Positions 22,409 through 36,300 of a stretch of 64,000 bases of DNA are shown here, in pieces. The DNA is taken from NCBI GenBank assembly GCA_023055505.1, contig JALIRH010000023.1, positions 9,926,423 to 9,990,422 of the forward strand, in the 5' to 3' direction. Position numbers and translations under genes: made by a program. The notes beneath the pieces were generated by a model that had not been told where the DNA came from, did no database searches, and saw nothing but the letters and a program-made list of their open reading frames with translations. Origin of the DNA: Callipepla californica brunnescens (Eukaryota; Chordata; Aves; Galliformes; Odontophoridae). How positions within the stretch are numbered: position 1 is the first letter of the stretch; each line of letters starts with the position of its first letter.

Positions 22409-22434
22409 CATCCATGCAGATGTCTGCATGGATG
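22409..22434. repeat. Perfect 12-base inverted repeat with a 2-base centre
   Basis: The left arm catccatgcaga (22409-22420) and the right arm tctgcatggatg (22423-22434) are exact reverse complements around TG. This can form a cruciform or, if transcribed, a tight hairpin. It is the longest perfect palindromic structure I found. Nothing coding surrounds it. Confidence 0.95.
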
Positions 22435-25400
22435 TAAAGTGTACAAGAGAATCAACAGAGGAGTTAACAGATGCTGACAGATTTTATTCACATTTTTAAA
22501 CTGTGAGAACACTTAAAAAAATTAATGAGATTACAAAATATTTGACAACAATCCTTACAAAAGTCATGATACAGGGCAGATACTTAGTACAAAGCAAACT
22601 GGAAAGCTTGTTTATTTGTGAGGTTGTTTCATCACCAACATGAGATTTAGAAATGGTTTTCAACCAGCTTTCCACCATGTGCTATATGAAGAGGAATCCA
22701 TTCTACCTTTTCATATTCAGTATTTGTAAATGCAATGAGATATTCAGATAACGGTAATAAAAGCTCATTCTAAATCTGGTGGGAACTGATGAAAGCAATT
22801 ATGGTGAGGGCCTGGTACTGTCAAACTGTCAAGTTTCGAGCCTAATGTAATTCTTCAAAGTTTACACCTTTCCTACTCAAGAAGAAAATGACTGCAAGCC
22901 AATTTGCATTGAGAATGCAGCAAGACCAGGGAAACAGATCATTTAGCTGCAGAAAGCTGGAAGAGTATACAATGTACCAATAAAATTTTATCTCATTTCA
23001 AAGAAATTCTTCAAGAAGGGAACCGTCTTGCACTTTTTGGATATTACTAGTGGAAAAATATGACAACAGCCTTGAGGTCCTTGGGGGGAGTGCTAGAAAT
23101 TTCAGAGGTCTATGAAGAGCATTCATTTACATTTTATCAACTGTTTCTGTTTTTCTAGGCAGGAGAAATGTTCCATTGTGTAGAATACAATGAAATAATA
23201 ATAATTAAAAAGCAACAATGGGGAGTAATTAGGTTTAGTCTGATTACTGCCCTTTATCAGCAGATAATATTCTGACTAGCCTGCAACACTAGCACTGATG
23301 CAAATACTCTGTACACACACTTACAAGTTGCACAATCTTTGTAATTATGAAAAACATCAAAGGAGACACAGTCTGTGTCCTGTTTGTATGAGCAACTCAA
23401 GCATGATGCATGCAGTAACACTGACAATACAATTCCTAATGTGTGCTTCATCTCATCCCCAGTACAGTTAGCTCCACAGTGCCAAGAGGCCCTTCATGAA
23501 CAGCAGGGAGCTGCTGGGTCTGTACATCAGCTTGATCTTAGCACCCCAGCTGAAGTTCCTTGTGATGGTGAAAAACAGAGCTAATGATGACTGGATGTAT
23601 AAGGAAGCTTCATCTAATTGCTTCAAATATTCCATGAAATAACAATGAACCTGATCTGCAGATGAACTTTGTGTGGAGCAGCCAGTGAGCAGACAGCAAT
23701 CATAACGATCCATGAAGTCATCACTGGAGAAAATATTCCACTGTTTTAATCCTACGCTGAGGGAATGAGATTTTCTTTTCTACTGTGGTGCCTGGCACAT
23801 TAAACTTTGTGAAAGCATAGGGAAACCAAAGGGACATAGCCGATGTGATGGAGGTCTGGTAGAGATGCAAAACCTTGTTAGGCACAACTGTTTCACACAA
23901 TTCCCACCCTCTGAGCACCAAGGTGCTATCTATGCCTTTTATGTTGTATCTGCATGCCTCTGGTAAAGAGGAGGTGTGGTCAGACTGTGAGTAATGGTAT
24001 ATGAAGAACAACTGAAACCTTTACAGGACTAGTATTAATAACTAGTATTGGCTAGTGATGATTGCTACATTTTTTCTTTAAAAGCTTCCTGTAACAGCAA
24101 GATAAAAATAATAATGATAACAACAAGAAGAAGAAAAGCAGTGTGTTAAATTTACACCCTAGAAGAGTATTTAGGGAATAAACTAAAACACGTATGTCCC
24201 TGCACATAAAGGCCACAACACAACAAATATAAAGCAACTGCTGGGCACAGTATCATTTGCTGCTCGGGAATGCTTAGATCTACATAAATGGATTCTGTTC
24301 CAGACTTAAAATACCTGTATTCCTTCTTGTACAACAGCTTTTCTAATACATAGGCACATAAGTGAACAAACAGACAGAAGAAAGATTTGGAAGACAAGAT
24401 ACAAAGAATGACATTCTTATTTGATTACTACAGCTGATGCAAATGCAAGGAAGAAAAAATATCCACACTTCCAGCTACAATTTGTATTCAGAGATGTTAT
24501 TTTGATTGTTGCAAGCATATTAGAATGGTTCCTAGTATTACCAAAATGAGCAGATTCATAAGGCTTGGACACGGACTGGAGGGTTATCAGAACGACCCAG
24601 ACTTAAGGCCACTAGACACAGCAGAAAATCATGAAAGAATATACATCTGGTGAGATTTCTGTATTAATGCTTTTCAGAAATATGAGAGGGGGAAAAAAGC
24701 AACACCTCTGCTACAGACTGAGAAGAAAAATGGAATAATATGAGCACTCAGGACAATTATTTTGAAGTTGGAATCAAAACTTGAGGTGGGAGAAGAGGAT
24801 AGAAAGTTACTACTTTCACACACTGAGTCTTTTATCTTCAGCATTTCTGTGTTTATGAAGTATTAATAATCACCAATTGGACAACAAAACTGTGATAAAA
24901 CTGGTCATTCCTAAAAACCACTCACAGAATATGCTTAACTCAAAGGTGTTTATTTTTTAATTGTAACAGCTGAAAAGACAGAAACTCTACTGAAACTGTC
25001 TCTGTTGAGTAGTGCAGATCAATGCAAGGTGAAGAGTTAGAATTTAATCAATAAAAGGGATAATGAAGTCAAAGACAATCTTCTTTAAAGAAAAAACCCT
25101 AAGTGATTTGAATTCCCTCAGAGATACTGCCCTGCCTCACTGGAGCTGACTGACCTCCACCGAGTGTGAAACTGATGAACCAGTGAGCTGATAGAATATG
25201 TTAAGGAAAGAAAAAAAAAGAAAATTATTTTGTCTGGTATTCCATCATTGTGGGAATGGCTTTTAGGGCTCTCCACTCTGTCAGCCCCATGATCTGAATC
25301 CCCTCTTCAATTCTAATATGGACGAAAAGTGAAAATTGCAGTGTTACAAATCCAGGTGAGGGAAACAAATGTATATGCCTCCTGAGGATCACTCAAAGCA

Positions 25401-25977
25401 GTGAGAGAGAGAGAGTTTGGACAAAAATCACATTTATAGAGAGGCTGCCATTGGCAGTCTGAAGGTGCCTGCTGGAGACATCATGCTATGTAGTAAAAGC
25501 AAGTTGTTACTGGCACAAGTTTAGAATAGTCACATTGCATATGTGCGTCTAAGCTGGAGTGTCTTATGCAGCTTGTCCCAAACAAGTGCCAAAAACACCT
25601 ATTTTCCCACCAGGCCTCTCCATGCCTTTCATTTATTGCTTCCACCCTCATACTCCAGCAGTTAAAATGGCAAAATCCAAGTACTGCCTCTGATGGCCTC
25701 TGAAGGGAACAGTAGCTGGCTGGCCTAAGCCCAGTGTGGGTCCAAATCAGGAGAAGCGAGATCTAGACCAGCTGCAGAATAGGCAGCTTTTGGTGACAGG
25801 AATATATTTTAAAGGTTATGTACACCACATTCTAACAGAACATCCAATGGGTGATGTATTGCTACCCTTTCCAAATGTGAACTCCCTTAATAGAGAAGCA
25901 AGTTACAGAATCACTAACGAGTTTGTTGAGGTAATACATTAATACTACTTCTTTGAGTTGTGGGGAAGAGAATCTTA

Positions 25978-26064
25978 AGAAACAAAAGAACAAAAACAAA
26001 AGAACAAATTCCAAACCAGTACCAAAACAAAGAAACAGATGAACTAAAACAAAAGAACAAAACC
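25978..26064. repeat. A-rich imperfect repeat (AACAAAAG-like)
   Basis: Successive gaacaaaaacaaaagaacaa-type units without T-rich interruptions. A low-complexity sequence, probably a decayed microsatellite. Confidence 0.8.
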
Positions 26065-26189
26065 ATCCAACCCTGGGAATGAACACACCATCAGTGAGTA
26101 TAACAACCCTAACCCAAGCATTTGTTGAGATGTCTGTTGAAAAGACTGCTAGGGAAAGTCATAATGACAAGTATTGGTAAGATTTATTA

Positions 26190-26238
26190 CAAAAAAAACA
26201 AAAACAAAAACAAACACAAACAAACAAACAAACAAAAA
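26190..26238. repeat. (CAAAA)n/(CAAA)n microsatellite
   Basis: Runs of caaaaa units pass into four consecutive caaa units, about 49 bases in all. Confidence 0.9.
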
Positions 26239-27253
26239 CCTCACAAAAAACAATGATTAAGTAATACATACTGCAATAATGAATAGTGTATTTCAGAAGG
26301 CCAGATTCCAACCCGATAATTCAAGGGAAAAATAAAACAACCTTAAACAGGAGACTGAGAAAGACTCCTTCAACACATCTTGAAGCCAGTTTGGTAAGAA
26401 ACTGTCCAACTATCCATGCAGACTCTGGGCTCCAGCAATCATCACATCCTGCAATATCTGCCCCCTTACAAGAACTCCAAGGAAATAACCACGATTCACA
26501 GACCACCTGAACTTATCCTGAAATTGGAGGTTACTGAGTAAATTTCATAAGGAAACATTCTTGCTGATGTTTCCTAGGAATAATCTATGTGTGTGAAGCT
26601 AGTTGCATCTGTGCTAGCTGGGAGGTTTTTGGCTATATTTTTCAACTAAATCCAAGACACAGATATATACCCACAGTAATTTTAATGTAAGTTAGGAAAC
26701 TAGGGCTTTGGTTTCATAATCCAGTTACCTAATTATACTTGTCCACATACATCATTTTTCCTATTGGTGACCCGTGAAATGGCTAGCATGCTTTAAAGCC
26801 CTTCCTGAGATTTGTTGTGCAATGGTCCTGCAATAAGTGGTACTCTGCTCTTACTCACAAAGTTTTAGATACTAAACCACACACATTGTCAGAAAAGTTG
26901 TCAGGCCTCCCTCAAATTTAAATACCTTATTTCTGGGAAGAGATATTAAAATAGGCTTACAAAACAAAATGGTACGTTACTGTTCAGCACAAATCTTACA
27001 TCCAGTATTGGTGAATATCATAACATACTGCACCTCATCCTGATCTGCAGGGAATAGGCAAAAAAACCCCACATCTCATTGGATTGTTTTATCAGTCCTA
27101 TGCATGTTGCTTGATGCAGCACTGAAGTTGTTACCATTACTCAGCACCAGTATTTCAGCCTTATGTCTTGCATATTGCAGGTGTGTGTCTCACTCTGAGG
27201 AGTAAGAATTTCATCTGGAAGAATATAACAGCAACAAGCCATTTCCAGCAACA

Positions 27254-27518
27254 CAGAATCCCTGAATCATACAACGGTTTGGGTTGGAAGGGATCACTGA
27301 GAACATCTAGTTCCAGCCCCCCGCTACAGGCAGGGACACCTCCCACTAGACCAGGTTGCTCACAGCCCTATCCAGCCTGGCCTTTAATGCTTCCAGGGAG
27401 GGGACATCCACAACCTCACTGGGCAACCTGTTCCAGTGTCTCACCACCCTCACAATAAAGAATTTCTTCCTATTATCCATCCTAAATCTACCTTCCACTT
27501 TAAAGCCGTTTCCCCTCA
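27254..27518 (-). mobile_element. CR1: CR1 LINE 3' end, 5'-truncated
   Basis: The plus strand reads the reverse complement of CR1: degenerate octamers (gaatccctgaatcata), tttgggttggaagggatca, the 3' UTR (caggcagggacacctccca) and the ORF2 C-terminus. The minus-strand relic contains RGNGFKVEGRFRMDNRKKF and VRHWNRLPSEV. It ends near 27518 within the RGNG region. It is similar in age to the 8.6 kb copy but much shorter. Confidence 0.94.
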
Positions 27519-30500
27519 GTGCAGATAATATTCTCCTTTGTATCTGACCTTTAAAAATGTTCTGTCTGTAGTACAAATGCCATTAATGTTTCCCTTTAAC
27601 ATATACTAGATACTTCACTGCACAACAGGAGCTGTCTAATGTGTGAAGGCAAGAAACCCACTGATTTTATACCTTTGCTAGGCAAAAAAAATTGAAATAG
27701 TGAGTTAAACTTGTTTCTGATGCATCTTGTCAGAGAAGTGAAGAGACGAGTCATTCTGTTTGCTCCTGCAATGGGACAGTCTTTATTCTCAGCCTCTTCA
27801 GCTTATCTCATACAGTTAAACATGCATTTCTAGGTAATAGAACAGTAAGTAGAGTCTATATGTAAACATTAAACTGAAAATCAAGAGTTATTTCCAATTC
27901 TGGAAATAGCCAAAACGAGCTTTAAGTTTAATGCAGTACATGTAATTTCAGTACATTAGTCACTTGATCTTCTGCCCTAATAAGAGTTTACTAGACAGTG
28001 TAATAGAACTAAAAAATTCAACATGCTCCTATATACTCAGATGTTAAAGTAGTATTTAAGAAATAGTAACTGGAACTAATCCTCCAATCCAGACAACCAT
28101 AGCTTTGAGGTAAATGAAAATCTCCAACAGGACTACAGTTCTTTCAACTAAAAATCTTCGCATATGTTCATCCTACCAATTCATTCCCACATGCTACTTT
28201 TCATATCAAGTGGTTCATCTCTGAACAGAAAGAACTGTGTTCTGGTTTCTATCAAGATGAACACTGACAACACATAGTGCACAGAAAATAATCCAGAAAG
28301 AAAAAAATGATTTTGGAAAATGACATTCACTTACTCAGACAGTGCTGAGTCATTCAAGGTTGGGGTTTACCAGATTTGATTTGAACCACAAACTATTCCT
28401 TAACTTACAGCTCTATGGAATAATACTCCAATGTGACTGCGGCAGACTTCACATAATAAAAATGTAATTATTTTATCGGCCCAGTAAATAGTGGCTTGTT
28501 TTAATGACGACACTGTAAGAAATTCAGGCTCTTGATTAAGCACAGTGTAGCTGAAATAAAGATCACCTTTTAAATTCAGTTGGATTAGTTGGCATTAATT
28601 TTCCATAAGGCTACCACTTTGGTTGCATGTCCCATGACCTGATTTTTTGGAGATGCATTTCACAGACTAATTAAGATCTCTCACTCATAGACAGTACCAC
28701 TGTTTTTCCTTTCCAATATACATTTTCTGTATGGCACTTGCAAGATGACAAACATCTCAGGCAGTAAGGTGCAGGAAACACCTTCAGAGATGCATGTTCT
28801 TTCATACCAGGTTCAAGGACTGAGGAGTTTTGTCTCCTTTCTATCTGTGCTCTCCACACACAGCTGAAATTCACTTCTGTCAGTCTGCACTTAGCACTAG
28901 TTTTTCAGTACCTAGAGTGAAACAGCTGACCAAATTATTTTACAAGGATTCTGAGGAATGCACAGATTTCCTTCCCTATTTCTTCTGGTTTTGGTCACAT
29001 GCCTCTCTCTTCGTCACCCTCTCCTTTGATGCTGTGCTCTGTGCGAAAGTCAGTTACTACCGATGCACAAACAGCTGAGCCAGGATTACAAACTCTGACT
29101 TTGCTCTCTGCCAAGACTGTAAAAGCTCAGTATGAAGAAGCAGTTCAGCGACACAAAGTTCCTGTTGCCTAATGGGTCCTAGTGAGGAGGCAGACATGCT
29201 TCTGCTGTGGTTTTGCAAAAAAAACATCAGTTATATAGCACTACAATGAGCTATCAATTACTGACTCAATTTGCAATGCTGGGAATCAAATCCCAAATAA
29301 TCTAGACGATCAAAGAAGAATCATAGGTTGCAAATTTTATGGCTGTATTTTTACTGGAATACAGTTTACTCCTCTTAAAATCACCCGCATTAACACAAAA
29401 CTTGCATGGTCTGGAGCTGTTTAAACAAAAGCTCCTTCTATAGCTCAAAGTTTCAAGGAAATTAGCCAAGTAATAAGACAAAACATTTTCTCAGCAGTAT
29501 TAGTGTAAGTAGAAAAAGTTTTGAAAGTTTAACTTTTGACCTTGAAGACTTAAACTGAAATAATTTGTAAATCAACCACACAGCATATCTTTTCCAGGTA
29601 ATGCAAGGTATTTGCAATGGATTTAGAATTAGATGAATGAAAATTTCTATAGAGTCTGTTAGAAATTATCCAACAAGTGTAAAGAATTCACTTCTATGTA
29701 AAAAAACTATAATTTATTTTCCTGTTCACACTTTAAACTGGAAAAAACCAAAACAACATAACACTAAGACAGAAGATAAGGACTTAACTTATGTAGGGAG
29801 CAAAATATGCATATGCAGCAGTGCAAACAAGACTTTGTTTTCATTGTTCTCATCCATTCTACATCCTGTTGCTGGGAAAACTGAATGTGCATTGTTGAAA
29901 TTACTGGAAGCAGACAAAGCACAGACTTGCAGTTATGTTAGCACGAGTGAGATTTAAATAGATGAATATGCTGAATTTCTTGTTGCCACCATCCATGCTC
30001 TCATAGAAGGAGCTTTAGAAAGTGAAGAATCTGTGGTAGCTTTCTAGTAAAACTGAGCCTCCAGGAGAAATTTAGGCAATATCAGACTGTAATAACAAAA
30101 TAGCATCCCTTGTGAATTCTAATAAGCTTCTTCCTCTAGTAGTATCACAAAGCAATGTCTTTACCCTATGACTGGGGGCAGAGTGTGAAAAAAGACCTAT
30201 TCTGGAGGAAACCAGAACAGCATATGGCCAAGAGCACTTATTTCAAGCTGCCTCAGAGGCTTCAAGCTTTTTTGAATATAATTCTGCATGGTAGAATCTT
30301 GCACTTGAGAAAAGAAGAAGAGACTTTAGATGGAGCCTCATTCTGCTAGCTTTAAGCTGGCTACCACATTCCCAGTGAAAACAGTGCTTCTGAAACCAAG
30401 AATCTGAGAAGACCTTCAAAGAGGTGAAATTCTCCTGAACACGCAGAATACTCACTTCTTTTCAGTCCTGGTAAACAGGGAGTACAATGGATTTAACTAA

Positions 30501-33257
30501 TGATTTGAGCATATAGAAGGAAATACATATATATACATATTTATATATATTAACAGATGTATACAATCAAGGTAAAATAGTTTTGTAGGATCTCATGGGA
30601 GCACCAAGCAGGATGTTCTACTCTATGCCAGGCATGTAGACATGATCAGTGACTTAAAATAATTACACAGGAATCTGAACATAAGGACAAAGATACATCT
30701 CCCATCTTCAGCCAGCTACCAGTGCAAGACAGACACACACACATATACCTTGCAAGTCTGGAACCTCAGATGCTCTCAAATTAAACAGTATAAGCAGACT
30801 GTTCAGAATATATTCTAAGAAAGCTGTACTGATCTTAGAAAAGATGCACACATGATATGCAATGCTACATTTAAAACTGATCCCATAGCTCTTCTCTTCT
30901 GTGTGCCACTGCCAAGAGAGACAGGATGATTCTTTTTCCTGTAGTTCAGAAGAGCTCAACTGCCTAGAATGGAATGAGAAGCACCACAGAAAGTCCTATT
31001 CTTTCCTTCTGCACACCTCAAGTAGGTTTACAGAGTAGCAGTTCTCATGTTCTGCATAAAGGATCACCTTCTATATACTATCCAGCTATGTCTCCAGGCT
31101 CACTAAAAAGGAGCTGTGCTTTAGTTCCTGCGAGTTATAATTACGAGATTTAGGTTTCCAATGTTTTCAGTGCTTCAGGAAACTGTAACCTTTGCTTCCA
31201 ATCAATCTGATATATGAAGATTACTTGAGAATTTCAGGATCAGACAGTAGGGGAGGCACATATTCACATGTACTGAACGTACTGTGAGTTTATTGGGTCC
31301 AAAAATGATTTTTAAAATCAAATCAACTAATTTCAGCAGAAACTACTCCTTAATGCAGATGTAGACACCACTCATCCAAATAAGCATCATTTGAACTGGT
31401 TGCCCTGCTATTCTTATCGAAATCTCAACTTTTAATGATGTTCAGCTCACTGAATCTCGAAATAATAAAGTGTCATTGGAAGAATCGCAAACAAAGAAAT
31501 GGAGGTAACAATAATGGAGACTTTTCATCCATATAAGCTATTTTTAAGAAAACAAGATGCATGACAAGGAAGGAGGCAGGATGTCTTGACAATTTGGAAC
31601 CAATTTTGCCAGAGACCTTAGTGTCTGCATCTATCACCTTACACAAAGCTAGTGCTTGTACTGGTCTCTTGCATGCTCACACTAATAGATTTCTCTAACT
31701 ACATTCATTCTCTGGAATGTAGCACTAGAATTGTAGTATTTATTTACCCATAAATCCTTACAAAGAACTGTGAAGAGAAATAAACTGTGAAGATAGTACT
31801 TGAGACAAATGCATCTGTTTTCTGCTTCAGAACAACTCTTCTCAATTACCTGTATTCTTACAGAACAGCTCTAAATAAAGCAAGACATGCAGCTTCCTTC
31901 TTCTTTGGAAATACTGTTTTGCAAGCTAATAGATCTAACTGACAAATGCTTACTATATTGTTCAGAAGCGTTTTTACATTTCAACTCATCTTTCTTAATC
32001 CCTTTTCTCACATCAAATTCTCTGCTTCAAGTTTATACCCTTCAAATATTATCAAAAGCTTCCTTTGTTGTTCTCTAACCAGCCTGCAGGTATTTAACCT
32101 AAAACTGTTCTTTGTTAATCTTGCCTCCAAATACCTTTCCCAAGCATGCTGTTCTTCCCTCCATCCCTCCAGCTGTCAATATCTTACTGCTAACAACACC
32201 TCTGTATCCCAAGAGACATGAGAATAGAATCAAATTGGTCCTCATTGCTGTCAAATCAGCATGCTAAATTCGTGTGCAATTTGCCGTCAGCTACTACATT
32301 TGAGTTTCTTTTGTCACAACTTCCTTCCAAGATTTCTCTCATTCATAGTATCTATCTCTCAGATTATTTTTCTCGTAATAGTCTTGCACTAATTAATGCC
32401 TCTAAAATGATTTTAAAATGTAAACCGTCAAATAAATGTTAACTGTTCTTATCTATAATGACGAAAATGCTCCATTACAGAAACCATGTATCAATACACT
32501 TTAGCTTGTGGTTGTGGACACATGCTGTCCTAAAAAAGCATTACCAACCAAATACATTAATTACATATAGGCTGTGAATGCATAAGAGTTGGGGCAAATA
32601 TACACACAAAATATAACTCAAACAACTCTATCTGTTGTTTATGTATTTAATATAAACAGATATTTAGTCCAGTTTACAATTTTATATATGCACTTTACAC
32701 TAATTTTTACTGTATAAACACTGTCTTACTGAATTATTGACTGCCTAACAGTGTTGGTGCAGGGAATAGTTCAGTACTGAATGAAAAGACATTTGGTATG
32801 TTTAGGCATCTTAGGTATTAATTATTAAAAATAATAAAAAACAAAGTCAAAACATCAAAAAGTCTGTACTTGTGCCACTTTGTATTTCACAGTTTCGAAT
32901 TTAGTGTGCACTGACTCATCTGTACAATTTCAGAACGACATGCAAAATATACCTCTGCACTTCAGCATCCTTAAACCACAGGCAATTAAGACGCCTGCAA
33001 GCTGCTGTTGCTGCAGATGATACGGTGTGGCACCCATTCTCAGCAAGGAGCCCATGTCACACGGTGCCCTCGGGGACTCACAGTTCATGGCTCATGGGGA
33101 CATCACAAAAACACATGTCTGAGGGGCCAATGAGCACAGGAGAGGCAAAGGAAGGAAACTGACCCAGATAATTTGTTAAAGTAGGCATTAAATAGATTAA
33201 GAAGGTTTGTTCTTACTAAATGCTACATACTTGGTCCTGCTCCAGTAACTCACTTAC
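27519..33257. other. Gene-free AT-rich stretch
   Basis: A TA-rich run occurs at 30533-30551 and a short CA run near 30730-30742. A pyrimidine-rich segment on the plus strand at about 31.97-32.35 kb and a small GC-richer island at about 33.0-33.13 kb have no recognised identity. A good donor-like signal on the minus strand near 30447-30452 (gtgagtat) has only a weak acceptor upstream. Confidence 0.5.
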
Positions 33258-33391
33258 CACAGCAGTCAACTGAAGTATTCAGAGATGTGAAGGTTAAATT
33301 TGTGTTTACATATTCTTTTTGGTTGGGATCTGCACAGTCGGCATACTTTAGGACTGTCCCATCACTTAGTAAAGGGTTTTTTTTTTTGACC
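33258..33391 (-). CDS. Weak candidate exon, 44 codons
   Basis: On the minus strand a consensus donor (gtaagtgagt) ends a frame containing YADCADPNQKEYVNT and NLTFTSLNTSVDCC, with potential N-glycosylation sites and cysteines, as in an extracellular segment. The acceptor (cacaagcctgtag) is mediocre, and an 11-base A run lies near the 5' end of the frame, unusual for coding sequence. The frame also continues upstream past the acceptor, so it may be chance. Confidence 0.18.
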
Positions 33392-36300
33392 CTACAGGCT
33401 TGTGGCTCAGAAAGGATCATGACAGATTTTCTGCAAGTCTCTCACTGGTGGGAGATAGATGGAATAGTTTCACTTCTGTGCTTTTTTTTCCAACAAATCT
33501 ACTTAATATGGAACATTTTTTGAGGCATTTTAACATATTCTACCTTTTTTTTCTGGAATAACGTCTCTCTCTAAAAGTCAAACCAAAGAATAAAACCAGC
33601 ACTTGATCATCTGAAATACTGCAAGAAAACCATTCTGTTCACCCATCCTATACCTTTCTGTGATGGCTTATATGTGCTGAAGCACACCTTGTGATGACAG
33701 CTTACTGTGTGACGCCTGCATGGTCATGTGTAATAGCCACTTCCTACAGGTGGTGGCTGATACACCTGTTTCATATTTGCTAAGCCATAGTTTCAGATAA
33801 AACGCCAGCAGATTGCTTATTTTGGAGATGTTTTAGGCAGAACAGCACACAGCCAATGGACCCGTCATGCCACCACTGGATCAAAAAAGCTGTGTTTGCC
33901 TCCCTTATAAAACACAGAAGGAGGCCCTAAACTCATATAAAATGTCTAGACTCTGGATAAACAGTCCCCAAAACCAGGGCTATTGCTAGTTACTGAACTG
34001 CCAAGAAGACAAAGCAGTACATCAGTTGTATCTCATTCAGTGTTAAGGATGAGAAGCAGATTTAAGATCACCTTTGTCCTCTGCAGTCCCCAAGGTGTGA
34101 TGACGAGAAAACCTCCATGTGACTTGAGCAGGCCTGGGCAGTCATACTCCATAAAGTTCAAGCAGCTGAAGAAGCAGGTTGGTTCTCAGCCCTCTCTGCT
34201 CATTGACTTCAGCACTTCTCCTCTCCTGAGGCTCAGCAGGAGTACAAGAAGACATGCACTTGCCACATCTCTACTCAAATCTCTTACTATTTATAACTTT
34301 GGACACTAGTCTCCGTAACACCATAAAACAGTTCACTAACTTTGTAAAGGTCTACCTTCCCTGCTACGTATACTCATAAAATTCATGTAGAATTATTATG
34401 AATTCAGGATAATCTACACAAGCACAGGGGAAATTTAAGGTGAATCACCAAAACATAAAGACAAAGGATGTACTTCACTAAATGCAAATAGTTTATTTCA
34501 GTAGTACAGTGTAATTCATTCTACTTCAATCTCGTTAGCTTCATCATGCAAGTTCAACCTGCTTTAATATATACACACCTTCACAACACTTTAAGTTGAA
34601 TATTTCTCTCCAAGGATTTTGGTGTGTTAAAATTGCTTCAGATTTTGCTTCCTGGCAGGAAGTATATAAACTATGACAAGGCAGCTTTGGAAAAAAATTC
34701 CTGTATTCTCATGGTTACATAAACAAAAAACACACAGAATTTTTATTTATGCTATTATTCATACTTAGAATTATATTCATAGAAGATAACTGCATAGAAT
34801 TATTCAAAGAAGATAACAACAAAGACGATAAGGATTATCACAAATAGCTTGCATGGGATTTTATAAAACAGAGATTATTGCAGCATCCACAGTAAAACTG
34901 TTGAAAAATTCAGTTTTAGAAAGTGAAAAGCAAACACACATATCAGTAATTATTTTGTTTTATGAAAGCAGGAAATACAATTTACATGAGAAGTTAATGC
35001 TTGCCTTTGCAAATAACAAGAATGCAAAAATTAAAAACCTTACAGACGCTTCCAATGAGATATAAAATATCACCCATTTTCAACAATTTAGCTTGGTACA
35101 CAAGAGCATTACTGCAATTCCAACACCTGACTGCTTCCAAAATGCCACTGACAATGGTATCTCAGGAAGGATGACAAGAGCAGAGTTCAGCACAAAAGAG
35201 ACGTCCAGACAAAAGTCTAGCTTGCATACCTGCACTCAGAACTCACCAGGAAGGGTGTGTTTTTCTGAATTTCAGCTCTTGTGAGAAAAGGAGGCACAAA
35301 TTTCATAATCTTTAGAATTTGAGAACGACTGTCCTGCTCCTTTCTTTAGAATTTGAGAACGACTTTACTGGAAACTCTCCTTTCTTAGCCTCCTGTTAGC
35401 AGAGACCACAGAAGCCACCACGAGCAGGCTGCCTTCATCAGCGTGCTCCTTTCCTATGTATTCTGCCCACTATTTTTTGTACTGCAGGAAATAGTTAAAA
35501 CAAAACCAACCTGATGTTGAGAAAAGCACCTTTTGCCCTCTCCACATGCAGCTTTAAAAGACCCAGAGACGGAGACAGATTGGAAATAATTTTACAAGTT
35601 TTCATCCAGGAAGGCCTGTACTTGGGCTGGAAACCAGCTGGTCTCCTTGCTTCACAATGGTTCTGCAATTTTTAATCAAAGAATCTGATGGGGCTTTGTG
35701 ACCATGGGAAATATTCAGAAGACTTAGGATAAGAAAATCAGATCCATCTGCATCAGTGACATAGCAGCACCTTTAATGTGGATTTAGATGTAAAAACTGA
35801 ACAAGTCCATTATTTAATTCTGCTCACACTTCATGTTACAGAAGCATAAGCAGATAAATGTGGTAATAAAATCAGCTTTACTTTATTGCATGGTAAACTC
35901 ATGAGAAACCAACCTCTCCTGCCACATTTTCGTCAAGAGTAATTAGTTCCTAGTCAAAAAGCCCCTATGCCTAGTTTCACCACAAAATTATTTTTTTACG
36001 GCAAAGTTGTAAATTTTGGAAAAGTGTATTCTGTGTACTGACATACACTTCACTATTACAAGGGAAGCAGGTGTCACTATAACAAATGATGTAAAGTCCA
36101 ATTTAAACATCAGACGTACTGAAATACTTTGGAAATTGCCAAAGGTCACTAACATTTTATAGGAAAGAAAAAAGAAAAAAAGAAAGAAAAAAATCCCTAG
36201 CCCCCCTCCCTAACATTTCGTTTTTTTCCCCTACAAAGCAAAGCAAAGAAAACACAGACCTAGATTCTCTGTCATTAACAAGACTGTGGTTTTAACGCTA

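Larger units (their letters stand above)
22435..27253. other. Gene-free AT-rich stretch with simple repeats
   Basis: Contains AAT/AAG-type runs at about 24102-24138, an A-rich (AACAAAAG)-type block at 25978-26064 and a CAAA/CAAAAA block at 26190-26238. Two minus-strand frames at 24011-23721 and 23713-23468 lie in different phases and match no protein I recognise. A minus-strand frame at 23451-23257 begins with a signal-peptide-like stretch and has several cysteines, but lacks any other support. Confidence 0.5.

Noticed and set aside
23257..23451. Minus-strand frame that looks like a small secreted cysteine-rich peptide
   Set aside because: The hydrophobic start and several cysteines are suggestive, but there is no promoter, splice context or family pattern, and the length is within chance expectation.
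23468..24011. Two consecutive minus-strand frames suggestive of a processed pseudogene
   Set aside because: They are in different phases, match no protein I recognise, and there is no poly(A) tract or target-site duplication at the edges.
33983..34309. 108-codon plus-strand frame with an acceptor-like tract at 34075-34086
   Set aside because: The possible exon would end at a weak gttggt donor and shows no family pattern.
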